NCBI GenBank assembly: GCA_008692225.1
Contig: VICG01000001.1
Location: 4,174,824 to 4,238,823, forward strand
Direction: 5' to 3'
DNA: 64,000 bases
Origin: Monilinia fructicola
Lineage: Eukaryota > Ascomycota > Leotiomycetes > Helotiales > Sclerotiniaceae
This document shows positions 35,303 through 48,774 of this stretch, one piece after another (the first letter of the stretch is position 1; each line of letters starts with the position of its first letter). The position numbers and the translations under genes are program-made. The notes below the pieces were generated by a model. It worked only from the letters and a program-made list of their open reading frames with translations. It had not been told where the DNA came from and did not search any database.

Positions 35303-35893
35303 GATGGCGATGGTGATGGCGATGTGGATGGCGATGTCGATGTTGGGGATCTTTGTAGAAACTACAACTTTGGAGAGACTTGATAGATTGCCTCTTCCGT
35401 TCCCCTTTCTCTTCTCCTTTTTCTGAATGTTGATTGATGATGAGAGAGAGTCGAGTACGTACTATGTAGTTGATAGACAATAGATCATAATGAAAGTAGT
35501 GAAATAGAAAGCTGTTCGACACAGTTCTGCTACGGTAACAAGGCGGTCTTGAACGCGGTCTTGAAGGCGGTCTTCCCGATAAGACCGCTTATCAACAAGC
35601 ACCACTAGTAAATGTATGATTAGCGTACTTTTTTGTGTCGACTCGTTAATCCGGTAGGTAACCTTAATATTAATCCATGAGCTTGCGGTCACCGAGACAT
35701 TCAACATCAACCTTGAAACGTTTAATACTCCCGCACCTACAAAAGCCTGTGGATTTTCTTAACAATTAAAACCCATAACAAAAAACAATCAAATCCGTCG
35801 GTTAGGCGCACGAGGACGACGATGGAATGCGCATAGTGTTGTGGCTGGTTGAACTACAGAATCATACATTGAGAAGTTGTGAATGACGCAAAG
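35303..35893. promoter_or_regulatory. Divergent promoter of rtf2 and TOR
   Basis: A 591-bp spacer between two head-to-head genes. It holds a compact repeat array at 35543-35588. The rest is AT-rich without clear elements. Confidence 0.6.
35543..35588. promoter_or_regulatory. GCGGTCTT array: three 12-bp direct repeats and one inverted copy
   Basis: GCGGTCTT occurs at 35543, 35555 and 35567 with a strict 12-bp period, joined by GAAC and GAAG. AAGACCGC follows at 35581-35588, so the third and fourth copies form a perfect 8-bp hairpin with a 6-nt loop. Seen directly; use as a factor-binding array is inferred. Confidence 0.6.
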
Positions 35894-38800
35894 ATGTCAC
35901 AACAATCCACCCAAGCATTTGATGCTTTGAATCGCATTGTGGTGGAATTGCGATCACGGTTAGTGTTGATAGATGTGATACTCCTTACCGATGGAGTGCC
36001 GACGGCTAATGATTCTGATGTAGGAGCGATGAACAACGAAAGAGAGCTGCTTTAGAGCTGAGGGAACTGGTGGAGGTTGCTTCTAGGGGTAAGGACTCTC
36101 TTCACTGTTGATTTACTGAACTGAGGACTAATTGACGTTGTGGTAGATTTCCCTCAAGAAAGGTTTTTAGAACTGTATAATGTTGTTAATAGCAAGATTA
36201 CCAACCTCATCAGCCACGGGGGAGATGTGGAGCGGACCGGTGGTATATATGCTATCGATGCGCTGGTCGATTTCGAGGGTATAGATGTTGGACAACGAGT
36301 TACACGATTCGGACAGTCGCTTCGAGCTGTATTGAGAGGAAAGGAGCTAGTTCCTATGCAACCCGCTGCTGTGGCGTTGGGAAAGATGTGTAGGCCAGGA
36401 GGCTCGCTGGTATCTGATTTGGTAGAAAGCGAGATCAAAACTGCGCTGGAGTGGTTGCAGTCCGATCGAATTGAAGAGAGAAGATACAGCGCTGTGTTGG
36501 TTCTGCGAGAATTAGGGAGAAATTCCCCGACCCTGGTTTACACTTTTGTTGGACTGATATTCGATCAAATATGGGTGGGGTTGAGAGATCAGCGACTCCT
36601 CATTCGACAGACCGCCGCGGAAGCTATAAGTGCGTGCTTTCAGATAATAAGAGAGAGAGATCAAGGTCTTCGACAGACGTGGCAAGCAAAAATTTATGAT
36701 GAAGCTGTTTCGGGAGTGAGACAGGGAACTGTAGAATCCATCCACGGATCTCTTCTGGTTATCAAGGAACTTCTTCAGCAGGGTGGCATGTTTATGCATG
36801 AGCATTATCCTGAAGTCTGCGAGATTGTTTTTCGACACAAGGATCACCGAGATGTTCAGATTAGGAAGACTGTTGTTATGTTGATACCAGAGTTGGCCAA
36901 CTATTCGCCAACCGAATTTGCTCAATCATATCTTCACAGATTCATGGTCTTCTTATCTGGTATGCTAAAAAAGGACAAGGATAGAAATGATGCATTCTTG
37001 GCAATTGGAAATATTGCCAATGCTGTTAAGAGTGCTATTGCATCTTACCTCGATGGAGTGTTAATATATGTCAGGGAGGGCTTGTCTTTGAAGTCGTAAG
37101 TTATGTTGAAATTTGTGTATCTATATCCAGACTAATTTTCATAAAGGAGGCGACTCGGCACAGTAGATCCGGTGTTTGACTGCATCAGCAGGTTAGCTGT
37201 AGCAGTTGGACAGACCCTCAGTAAATATATGGAGGCACTTCTTGACCCCATATTCGCATGTGAGCTAAGTCCCAAGTTAACTCAAGCTTTGGTGGATATG
37301 GCTTTCTACATCCCACCTGTCAAGCCTATCATCCAAGAAAGATTACTGGATATGTTAAGCAAAGTTCTTTGTGGTGAGCCATTCAAGCCACTGGGAGCTC
37401 CTACGCCAAACAATATCGCCGCTGCGCCAGTCGTACCTAAAGACTCGAAGGATCCACTAGCGTACGAGCACCGACAGAGTGAAATTAAACTCGCTCTTAA
37501 TACTCTGGGCAGTTTCGACTTCTCCGGACACGTACTCAATGAATTCGTTCGCGACGTCGCTATCAAATACGTCGAAGATGAAAACCCGGAAATTAGAGAG
37601 GCGGCTGCATTAACTTGCTGTCAGCTTTATGTTCGAGATCCTATTGTTAATCAAACGAGTCATCATGCGATTCAGGTCGTCAGCGAAGTTATCGAGAAAT
37701 TACTCACAGTCGGAGTTGGAGATCCGGATCCTAGCATTCGAAGAGTGGTTTTAGCAGCCCTTGATGAACGATTTGATCGCCATCTTGCCAAGGCTGAGAA
37801 TATTCGAACTCTGTTCTTTGCTTTGAATGATGAAATATTCCAAATCCGTGAAGTCGCTATCGCAATCATTGGTCGCTTGACGCACGTTAATCCTGCATAT
37901 GTCATCCCTTCGCTACGAAAGGTCCTTGTCCAAATGCTCACAGAACTCGAGTTCTCTGACGTAGCAAGAAACAAAGAAGAGAGTGCAAAACTGCTTAGCC
38001 TTCTTGTGCAAAATTCACAGAAATTGATCAAGCCTTATGTGGATCCTATGATTTCCGTTTTGTTACCAAAAGCGTGCGACCCTAGTCCGGCGGTAGCTGC
38101 TACTATCATGAAAGCTATCGGCGAACTTGCGTGTGTCGGTGGAGAAGGTATGATTCCATACATCCCGCAGCTCATGCCTATAATTATCGAGGCTTTGCAG
38201 GATCAGAGCTCTTCTGCCAAGCGTGAGGCTTCTCTGCGAACTTTGGGTCAACTGGCAAGCAACTCAGGATATGTCATTAAGCCTTATTTGGAATACCCTC
38301 GCCTGTTGGAGATTTTGCAAAACATCATTCGGGGTGAACCTCAACGAGGACCATTACGACAGGAGACAATCAAACTAATGGGAATTCTTGGTGCTTTGGA
38401 CCCCTATCGACATCAACAGGTCGAAGAGCGATCTCCAGAAATGCAATTACGTTTAGAGTCGAATCAGATGACGGATATTTCTCTTATGATGACAGGTCTT
38501 ACACCTTCGAACAAGGAATACTTCCCAACTGTCGTTATTAATGCTCTTCTCAACATCCTAAAGGACCCATCTCTGAATCAACATCACGCTATGGTTATTG
38601 AAGCTATCATGTCAATCTTCAGAACTTTGGGGTTAGAATGTGTTTCGTTCCTCGACAAGATTATTCCTGCATTTCTGTCGGTCATTCGCACGTCCCCCAC
38701 AAATCGTCTTGAGTCATACTTCAGCCAATTGAGCCTTTTGGTAACCATCGTTCGACAGCATATCCGTAACTACCTACCAGATATTGTGCTAGTGCTTCAA

Positions 38801-41800
38801 GAATTCTGGAATGTATCTGCACCACTTCAAGCCAATATCCTTCAACTTGTAGAGGCAATTTCAAGGTCTCTAGAAGGCGAGTTCAAGATCTACTTGGCGG
38901 GATTGTTACCGCTTATGCTGGGTGTGTTGGAGAAGGATACTTCCACAAGACGTCTTCCATCAGAGCGTGTGCTTCACGCCTTTCTAGTTTTTGGATCCAG
39001 TGCTGAGGAATATATGCACTTAATCGTACCTGTTATTGTTGGCGTATTCGAGAAACAACAACAACCTTCCTTCATTCGAAAGGCCGCCATTGAAACTATT
39101 GGTAAAATATCACGACATGTCAACCTTAATGACTATGCCTCAAAAATTATTCACCCTCTCTCGAGAGTCTTAGCTGGTTCTGATAGCTCATTGAGAATGG
39201 CATCTCTTGATACTCTGTGTGCCTTGATCTTCCAACTCGGAAGGGATTATTTGCATTTTGCCGGCACAGTCAACAAAGTTCTGAACAGCCACCAGATCCA
39301 GCATCAAAACTATGAACTCTTGGTTAGTAAGCTTCAAAAGGGAGAAGCTTTACCACAAGACTTGAGCGCTGAGGAACGCTACCTGAATCAATCCGACGAA
39401 GTGGATTTCTCAGATGTTTCTAATAAAAAACTAGATAGCAACCCCGTTCATCTAAAGGCAGCTTGGGATGCAACAGGGAAATCCACCAAGGAAGATTGGC
39501 AGGAATGGATGCGAAAATTTAGTGCATCTGTTTTACTGGAATCACCAAATCATGCTCTTAGATCATGTGCTCAACTGGCTTCAGTGTATCCTCCGCTTGC
39601 AAGAGAATTATTCAATTCTGCCTTTGTTTCATGTTGGGGAGAACTATTTGAAGGTTATCAGGACGATTTGATTCAGAACATCGAGATGGCAATCAAATCT
39701 CCTCACGTTACACCTGATCTTTTGGGAATTTTACTCAACCTTGCAGAGTTTATGGAGCATGATGATAAAGCACTACCAATTGATATACGAGTTCTCGGAC
39801 GAGAAGCTGGCAGATGCCATGCTTGGGCCAAGGCTCTTCACTATAAGGAATTGGAATTCTGTCAGGACCAAACCAGTGGAGCTGTTGAGGCATTGATTCA
39901 AATAAACAATCAATTGCAGCAGTATGATGCGGCGATTGGTATATTACGAAAAGCACAACTTTACAAGGACGGTATCACATTACGAGAGACATGGTTCGAG
40001 AAGCTTGAGAGATGGGAAGAGGCTCTTGAATTTTACAAGAGGCGTGAAGAAGATTTTCCAGATCAAGCAGAGACTTTTGACGTCATTATGGGTAAAATGA
40101 GATGTCTTCACGCCTTGGGAGAGTGGGAGTCATTGTCGGCTTTGGCCGAGGATAAATGGCATACTTCTTCATTGGAGATCAAGCGTGCCATTGCACCCTT
40201 AGCTACAGCAGCCGCTTGGGGTCTCAGGAAGTGGGATCTTATGGATGACTACTTAAGTGTCATGAAGAGCAATACACCGGATCGGTCATTCTTTGGCGCT
40301 ATTCTTGCTTTGCATCGCAACCAGTTCCGTGAGGCTGCTCTCTTTGTACAAAAGGCCCGAGAAGGGTTGGACACTGAATTGAGTGCCTTGGTCAGCGAGT
40401 CTTACAACCGAGCTTACACAGTTGTTGTTCGAGTGCAAATGCTTGCAGAGTTGGAAGAACTTAGCATATACAAGCAAAGCAACAACAATCCTGCCAAGCA
40501 AGAGGTTATGCGACGAACTTGGGAGACTCGTTTGCTCGGATGTCAACGAAATGTCGAGGTTTGGCAGAGAATGTTGAAGTTAAGAGCACTGGTCATAACC
40601 CCCATGGAGAATATGCAGATGTCCATCAAATTTGCGAACCTATGCAGAAAGTCCGGGCGTATGGGCTTGGCTGAAAAGCACCTCAAGACCCTGATGGGTG
40701 GCGATGAGAGCTTGGATGTGGTTTTGCCTCAAATTGTGGAGAGCGCGAATGGTGATCGACGGGTTAGACTTTCAAACAAACAAATTGAAGCTCCTGTCCA
40801 GTACGCCATATTGAAATTTCACTGGGCTGTCGGCAAGCAATCTCAAGCATTGGAGGCTCTGAAAATATTCACATCTGGTTTGGCAGAGAAATTACAACAA
40901 GCCCAGATGGCAAATCAAGGGGGTGTTATGAATGATTTACATTCTATGAATGGTCATAATGGTATCAATGGAGTAATGATGAATGGAAATGGTTATTCTA
41001 ATGGTTTAGGAGCAAATGCGCATAGCCTGCTAACACCAAAAGGCTTGGCTGACCATACCACTCTTCTCGCCAGATGTTGCCTTAAACAAGGAGAATGGCA
41101 GGTCGCCCAAAAGAAAGGTGAATGGCAATACAACTCCGTTAATGATGTCCTCGCCTCATATAAAGCTGCAACTCACTTCAATCCACAATGGTATAAGGCA
41201 TGGCATGCTTGGGCTTTGGCAAACTTTGAGATCGTTCAGTCAATGACCACGGAACTGGGTCATGATTGGCATAATAATTCCGGTACAGCCATCATTGACC
41301 ATGTTGTTCCTGCTGTTCGTGGTTTTTTCAAGTCAATCGCTCTGTCGCAAGGAAGTTCCTTGCAGGATACATTGCGTCTTCTTACACTCTGGTTCGCACA
41401 TGGTGGGCACATAGAAGTCAATCAAGCCGTTACAGATGGATTTTCTAGTGTTAGCGTTGATACCTGGTTGGAAGTCATCCCTCAACTTATCGCACGTATC
41501 AACCAACCAAACACTCGTGTCCGCAATTCCATCCATAATCTTCTCGCTGATGTCGGCAGAGCTCATCCACAAGCACTCGTTTATCCATTAACTGTTGCGA
41601 TGAAATCTGCCCCCAATACACGTCGTTCGCGATCTGCAATGCAAATCATGGATAGTATGCGACAACACAGTCCAAAGTTGGTGGATCAAGCAGATCTGGT
41701 TAGCAAAGAGTTGATTCGCGTGGCAGTATTATGGCATGAGCAGTGGCATGAAGGTCTTGAAGAAGCATCGAGATTGTACTTTGGTGATCACAATATCGAT

Positions 41801-43410
41801 GGAATGTTCAATACACTCGCCCCTTTGCACGATATGCTCGACAACGGACCTGAAACTTTGCGAGAAATATCTTTCGCACAAACATTTGGCCGCGATCTTC
41901 AAGAGGCTCGAGAATGGTGTATCACTTACCAAAGAACGAAAGATCTCGGAGACATCAATCAAGCTTGGGACTTGTACTATCAAGTGTTCAGAAGAATCGC
42001 ACGCCAATTACCACAACTTAATAATCTCGAGCTTGCTTATGTATCCCCCAAGCTTCTTAATGCTCATGATCTGGAACTTGCTGTACCCGGAACTTATCAA
42101 AGTGGGAAACGTATCATATCAATCGTCAACTTTGAGAGCAACTTCAGCGTCATTTCATCTAAGCAGCGTCCAAGGAAGCTTAGTCTCAAGGGAAGTGACG
42201 GTATCGCCTATGTCTTCTGCCTCAAGGGACATGAAGATATACGTCAAGATGAACGTGTTATGCAATTGTTCGGTCTTTGCAATACACTACTTACCAGTGA
42301 TTCGGAGTCGTATAAACGTCATCTCAACATTCAAAGATATCCTGCTATTCCATTGTCTCAGAATTCTGGTCTTCTTGGTTGGGTACCGAATAGTGACACT
42401 CTACACGTTCTCATTCGCGAGTACAGAGAGAGTCGGAAGATCTTGCTCAATATTGAGCACCGTATTATGCTACAAATGGCCCCTGATTACGATAACCTTA
42501 CTCTCATGCAAAAGGTTGAAGTCTTCGGCTACGCTCTCGATAACACAACTGGCCAAGATCTTTATCGTGTTCTTTGGTTAAAGAGCAAGAGCTCTGAGTC
42601 CTGGCTCGAGAGACGCACAAACTACACTCGATCATTAGGAGTAATGTCAATGGTTGGCTATATTCTTGGTCTTGGTGATCGACATCCTTCAAACCTGATG
42701 CTTGATCGGATCACTGGTAATATTGTGCATATCGATTTTGGAGATTGTTTTGAAGTAGCCATGACTCGCGAAAAGTACCCAGAAAGAGTCCCATTCAGAT
42801 TGACAAGAATGTTGACCTATGCTATGGAGGTTAGCAACATTGAGGGCAGCTTTAGAATCACCTGTGAGAATGTCATGAGAGTATTAAGGGAGAACAAGGA
42901 GTCTTTGATGGCTGTTCTCGAGGCTGTAAGTTTTATTCAATTCCTCTTGTAGATCCATTACTAATAATTCAGTTCATCCATGATCCTCTTCTCACTTGGC
43001 GCTTGAATGGAGAAGCCTCTCCAGTGGGGCCCAATTTCCGCTCTGAGCGCCGCGAATCCCTTATATCTTCTACTGCTCGTAGACCGTCAATAATGGACGT
43101 AAATGCTCCTCCATCAGCATTAGGTTCAGATGTTGGAGATCCTATAGCCGCTCCAGGCGGACCTCCAGCTTCACGTCCCCGCGCAAGGACTAATTCCACA
43201 ACGCAAGGTCCACAGGATATGGATGCACATGAGAATCAAAACAAGAGGGCAGTACAAGTTCTGGTCCGAGTCAAGGAGAAGTTGACGGGTCATGATTTCA
43301 AACCAGAGGAGGAGTTGCCATATATTCAGCAAGTTGACAAGTTGTTGATTGAGGCGACGAAGTTGGAGAATCTCTGCCAACATTATATTGGTTGGTGTAG
43401 TTTCTGGTAG
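35894..43410 (+). CDS. tor: TOR serine/threonine kinase (2431 aa)
   Basis: PI3K-related kinase, catalytic core of TORC1/TORC2, controlling growth in response to nutrients. Exons: 35894-35958, 36024-36088, 36147-37095, 37147-42925, 42973-43410; 7296 nt in frame. Order: N-terminal HEAT repeats, FAT domain (about 1200-1800), FRB (about 1881-1980), kinase with DRHPSN (D2204) and HIDFGD (D2223), and a FATC ending in YIGWCSFW exactly at the stop. The FRB Ser (EEASRLYFG, S1901) that is mutated in rapamycin-resistant yeast is the wild-type residue, so FKBP-rapamycin sensitivity is expected. The first two exons are only 65 nt each. An Asn/Gly/Met-rich low-complexity insert lies near 40910-41020. Confidence 0.97.
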
Positions 43411-43802
43411 ATATTTTGACCAGAACTATAGATGGCTTGTAGTATAAGACAGGAATCTCTTGTATGCAGGCCGCTATATGATGGATGGAAAGGGCGTTTG
43501 GGAACGGGCTTGCCGATTTGCGGCACTTTATTAGGATGGTGCAAATCTGGAATTGAAGCGAAGCAAAGGAAGAGAAACATGTGTAATACTCTTGTACATA
43601 TAAGCAGCTGTTTTGAAACCCAGATGAAGGAGTCTCAACAGCTTTTCTTTGGAATCTTCGGGGGGATTGTGGCTGGGGCGTAGGATTCTGAAGCTTTTAT
43701 AACTAGGCTAGTCGGTTCTTAGATTTTCTGAGAATATATTTTGAGATTTCTTGAATAAAATTGTATCGACTAATGGCCTGGGACGTCCTCGTTTCAAATC
43801 TA

Positions 43803-43828
43803 TGATGATGATGATGATGATGATGATA
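43803..43828 (+). repeat. GAT/ATG trinucleotide microsatellite
   Basis: About eight uninterrupted GAT units in noncoding DNA. Confidence 0.9.
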
Positions 43829-44149
43829 GTTCGGAGTAGACATATTGGCTTTGCTACTAAATTACCTACCTGCCTAGTAAGCTGGTAAGATCTTAATAAT
43901 TACTCTAATGAATGTTGGGCGGTGGCATCAATCAAGTCGTCTGCTCGCGCGTCAAAACAAAAGTTAAGGCGCGTTCTCCTTTCTCATCCCTTCATCAAAG
44001 GATGAATTGTAATTTAGTTATTACTATATCATCCGAATAATAATAACATGACTATCCATCCAATATGAACCGTTTTCTTTCTTTTTCAATATCTGTTACC
44101 TCAATGGAATTATTCATTCACCATTTTCTTAATTAATATACAATACCTA

Positions 44150-44185
44150 ATAATAATAATAATAATACTACTAATAATAATAATG
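44150..44185 (+). repeat. TAA trinucleotide microsatellite
   Basis: About a dozen TAA units with TAC interruptions, in noncoding DNA upstream of the J-protein gene. Confidence 0.85.
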
Positions 44186-44574
44186 AATATACTACCAGAT
44201 TGAGAGAAAAAGAGGCAATGGAAGGTCAAGCCATCAACCAATAAACACTAGCTACAGTCCAGTAGTATCTTCTTACCTAACATATGGATGCATATATCCG
44301 TTCTGCATAGAGAGACTTCAAACAAACAAATTCTCTCATTAATAACAAGTACGTTTCGACATTTGGTTTCTTTTTGACTTGATCTTTGATTGATATCATT
44401 CTTTACTTGTGATTCCTGCAATTAGAACGATATCTCTCCTTATTCACATAGTCTTCCATTTATTCGGTTAATCTTCCAAATATTCCAGTCCACTTCCTAT
44501 ATTTACCAGAGAAAGGCATTCCAAAAGTAATATATTTCCGTCTTGCAAACGCGCAATACTTGTTTATCATCACA

Positions 44575-45433
44575 ATGCCTTCTTCTTTAGATTTCGATCT
44601 CTACGAGACTCTCGAGGTCGCCAGAGATGCTTCTGCACAGGAAATCACAGCTTCTTATCGTCGATTAGCAAGATTTCATCACCCCGATAAAAATCTAGAT
44701 AATGCTGATGCTACTGCAAAATTCCAAAAGGTTGTTTATGATCAGTTTTCAAAGATACTTACGTTCATGAGCTAACATGATATCAATCTAGGTGCAAGCG
44801 GCCTACGAGGTACTCTCTGATGAGGATCAACGCAGAGTGTATGATGAGCCAGAATTTTCTAGTGGATTCGGCGGAGGAAGCGCTTGGGGCCATCCACAGG
44901 CATACTATGACTCTTCAGATGATGATCTTGATGACGTGGAGGAGATGATCTTTAATCTGTTTTTCCAAGATATGTTTGCGCGAGCTTCCTCGAGACAAGG
45001 CTCTTTCCGAAACCCGCAATCTTATACAGAGATGGAGCGCCGGGAACGTGAGGCTCGCAATAGAGAAGAAGCAGGTGCACAAAAGAGAAAAGAGAAAGCT
45101 GCTGCAGACGCTGTCAAACATGCCAAACGTAAGGCTGAAACCGAGTCGAAGAAGGCAATGGAGAAATCTGCTGCTGAGGCCAAGGAGAAGGCTGAGATGC
45201 AATCTAGGCTGAAGATGGAGAACATATTCGCGTCGTATTCGTGTGTTACAGAACTTGATAAGCAAGCATGCTGCGAGCACTGTCTCTTTTGGCCCAAGGA
45301 GCAAATGAAAAGAAAGTTCAAGTGTTTGAACTGTGGTCAGAAGAGAGGTATGACTCAGTATAAATGCCCATATTGTGCTTTGGCCATTTGTCAACATTGC
45401 TTTGGCACAAAACAGTCCACGAAGAAAGCTTGA
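44575..45433 (+). CDS. J-domain protein with C-terminal Cys cluster (265 aa)
   Basis: Exons 44575-44730 and 44792-45433; 798 nt in frame. The N-terminal J domain (about 5-75) has the HPD tripeptide (HHPDKN), so it should stimulate an Hsp70 ATPase. A charged Ala/Lys/Glu-rich helix (about 135-190) follows. The last 60 residues hold four paired-Cys knuckles (CCEHC, CLNC, CPYC, CQHC), a likely zinc-binding module. There is no signal peptide, and no Gly/Phe-rich or DnaJ-type central zinc domain, so it is a class III J-protein. Client is unknown. The Cys tail resembles a zinc ribbon more than a RING. Confidence 0.88.
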
Positions 45434-46974
45434 GTGATGAGACAGCTTGATGATCAGTGGTTGTTGCTCTGCTGAAGGGGAGAGTGGTTTGTATTTTGAT
45501 GGAGTTGGTCTGTGCCTGGCAAGTTTTGATATTTCAAGTCAATAATGGGGGGAGGGGGCGGAAGGGAGACAGGGAGATCTCCGATAGAGTTTCAGGAGGC
45601 TGGGAGCACTTTGGGGAACCGTGGCGTAGCAACTGGGTGTCAACATTACATTTCAATTCTCTTCTCATCAAAGACTGAGGTAAGTCAGCCAAGTTAACCA
45701 AATTTGGGAGTCACCTTTGATACGTATACGGTATCATATCACATAACTGCTTAACAGTCAAATGAGATCTTTGGGATGTATGATTTGTTCAATAATTGCC
45801 ATTTATCAGGAGTACATGTACTATAAATCAAGACAGCTCCACACTGTTATTATTAAAAACGACACACTTTTTCTCTGCTTGCCATCAATTTCATCCTTAT
45901 GAGCACATCTTTGTCCTTTTGCAACCACATACACTCATAATGATGGCTAAGCTCCTCCCACAGATTCCACAGTTCACCATTCAGCAAGCTCGTCTCAGCC
46001 CTAAGCCTCGATCTCAGTAATATCAGCAGGCAAATGTAGGACCAGATATATGTTGCCGAGCCATGAAATACCAGACCCTAGCACCATTCACATATTGTAC
46101 ACCTTGTTAACACTAGAGCAAGACTTTGGGTTAGACTTTGTGTATACTGGGTATTCCAGACCCGGACCAAGTTAAACGCAATCTTTCCTTTTGAAATTCC
46201 TCCTCAAAATTCTCAAATGTATGTATGTACAAAACAGGTCATAGAATTTCTTCAATGATTATATAGTTGAACTGAGGCCAGAGTTGAAAAGTTGGGGATT
46301 CAAAGAGTATTGGAAGTATTATTTCCGGGGTTAAGCAATACTCAAGATTTTTCACTTCATCAATTTCTCATATTTGAATTAGTTGTTGAATTTACACCAT
46401 GAGATGCATCTCGGTTAGAACTAGATGATCTCCAACTTCCAATCTCCAATCCTTTGCAATCATTCTCTTCAAATCTAGACCATTCAATTAATCATCAATC
46501 GTTGTACTGCAGAAGACATTCACACAGCATATTTATTCGGACGGTGTATGAGTTGGAAAATCTTGCCTCAATCAAGGCCCAGTGCACATGCTCAGTTTCA
46601 GTCTCAATTAAAACTAGATCTATCATGGTTAAACTGGAAGGTTGCATTGACCAGGTAGGAGGGTAATTCATTCTGAGTTACTATGACTCATTCCATCTCA
46701 CATTTACTCAATTATGCTTTCGCTAATGCTGCTCAATAATAGGGGAAACATGAATCTACAATGCAGTCGTTTTGTTTGGTGTCACCTTTCATTGATATAA
46801 CCCTCCATTGATTAATTTATATGAAATGTTGAAGTCCATCGTGTGCTTCAAAAATTATCAAGGTTCAGGAGTTCTGACGGACCCTGACTGCTCTTTCCAG
46901 AATCCACTGTTCCTACTCCACAGCCTCAGATTTCGAAAAGTACCACCGACTCCAATTGAGTGCCCAAGTTTTCA
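45434..46974. other. Intergenic region between the J-protein and MFS genes
   Basis: About 1.5 kb without a supported gene. The short frames at 45796-46020 and 46454-46666 look random. No repeats stand out. Confidence 0.45.
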
Positions 46975-48774
46975 ATGTCACCCAAAGATTCAAACATCAA
47001 GCTCACTAAGGCTGAGTCAGATATCTCAATTCCAGAAGTCGTCAATATTTCCGGGTTCATCTACAGTGATGGACGGCCGGATATCTTCAATGATGCTGCA
47101 ATCGAAGAGCTTAAGTCTTCAGAATCCAAGCAGACACCAAATATATCCGTTATCCAATATCCCAGTGGTATCAAACTTGTTTTGATTGTGTTCAGCTTAA
47201 ACCTCGGTCTCTTCTGCGTCGGCCTAGATAACACTATTCTTTCCTCCGCTATCCCTAAGATCACGGATAGATTTCATACTTTGAACGATGTTGGTTGGTA
47301 TGCGAGTTCTTACCTCCTTACTGTCTGTTCCTTTCAGCTATCCTGGGGTAAATTATATACATTCTACTCTGTGAAATGGACCTATCTGGCATCAGTCTTC
47401 ATCTTCGAGATCGGATCGATTATCGCCGGGACGGCACCCAGCTCAAGTGCTCTCATTGTGGGACGTGCGGTTTCTGGAATCGGAAGTGGTGGCATCGCTA
47501 CTGGGGCATATAATATAATTGCAATTTCCACCCCGCCGCATCATCGACCGACTTTGATTGGAATGATGGGTAGTATGTATGGGTTTGCTTGTATTGCTGG
47601 ACCTTTAATGGGTGGAGCTTTCACAGACAATTCTCACCTTACGTGGAGATGGTGTTTCTATATTAATTTGCCTCTTGGTCTCCTCACTTCTGTCTGCATT
47701 GCCATATTTGTCAAGAATGACTCAGTCAACAAGACAGATAAGCTCGGTATCATTCAAAATTTGAAGCAGATGGATCTTTTTGGGCTATTTATTTTGGTTC
47801 CTGGTGTTGTTTGCCTTTTACTTGCCTTGCAATGGGGCGGTACGAAATATACGTGGAAAGATGGAAGAACCATCGCCCTCTTCCTTCTCGCTGGTTTTCT
47901 ATTCATTTGCTTCCTTGGAATCCAGGTGCTTAGTGGCGAAAAAGCGACCGTTCCACCAAGGGTTTTTAAAAACCGAAACATCTGGGGTTCTGCTCTTTAC
48001 GGTTCTTGTGTGACCGCCTCTTTTTTTCTCATGGTATATTATGTAAGTCATTCCCTATCTGAAGAGAAAGTTTTACTGATGATATCCTAGATTCCTATTT
48101 GGTTCCAAGCAATCACATCAGCCAGTGCTATTCGATCCGGCGTCATGAATATACCTATGGTCCTCAGTTTTGTTGTTTCCTCTCTCATCTGCGGTGCCCT
48201 CACAACCGTCACTGGACATTATGTACCCTTCGTGTATCTAGCGGTCTTCAGTCTGTCAATCGGCTCTGGTCTCCTTACCACTCTCAATGTCAACTCTGGT
48301 CCTGGAGAGTGGATTGGCTACCAGATATTATTTGGTGCGGGTGTGGGTTTCGGGTTGCCCACAGCTCTGACTGCCCCCCAGACCGCTTTGGCACTCGCAG
48401 ATGTACCCATTGGTACTGCTTGTATTATGTTTTTTGAAAACTTGATTGCAGCGATCTTTGTGTCGGTCGGACAAAATGTCTTCACGAACCAGTTGTTGGA
48501 TAACATAAAGAAATTTATCCCATCGGTTGATGGGAAGGCTATTCTTGACGCGGGCGCATTGGAGATTAAAGAACTTGTGCCACAAGACTTTTATGAAGAG
48601 GTCTTGCTTGCATATAACCAGTCCTTGACGCACACTTTTTATGTTGCCATGGTTTTATCTTGTTGTTCAATTTTGGGAGCGATTTCGCTGCAATGGTTGT
48701 CTGTCAAAGCAAAGAAGAATGAGATATCCGAGGAAGGAATCTCTGTAGATAACTTTCACATGACTGAGAGGTAG
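46975..48774 (+). CDS. MFS drug/H+ antiporter, DHA2 (14-TM) family (583 aa)
   Basis: Plasma-membrane exporter of toxic or secondary metabolites. Exons 46975-48042 and 48091-48774; 1752 nt in frame. After an N-terminal tail of about 70 residues come about 14 hydrophobic segments. DHA2 signatures are present: LDNTILSSAIP, GRAVSGIGSGGI (motif C-like region) and WRWCFYINLPLG. The ATG at 46975 is the first in frame. The substrate cannot be read from sequence. The nearest downstream gene is a carboxylesterase on the same strand, which could be functionally related. Confidence 0.92.

Larger units (their letters stand above)
43411..44574. other. Intergenic region between TOR and the J-protein gene
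   Basis: TOR 3' end plus the promoter of the next gene. Contains a GAT trinucleotide run (43803-43828) and a TAA/TAATAC run (about 44150-44185). No gene is supported. Confidence 0.55.

Noticed and set aside
41736..42581. 281-codon open frame overlapping the TOR FRB/kinase exon in another frame
   Set aside because: The TOR frame carries the conserved domains; this one has no recognisable features.
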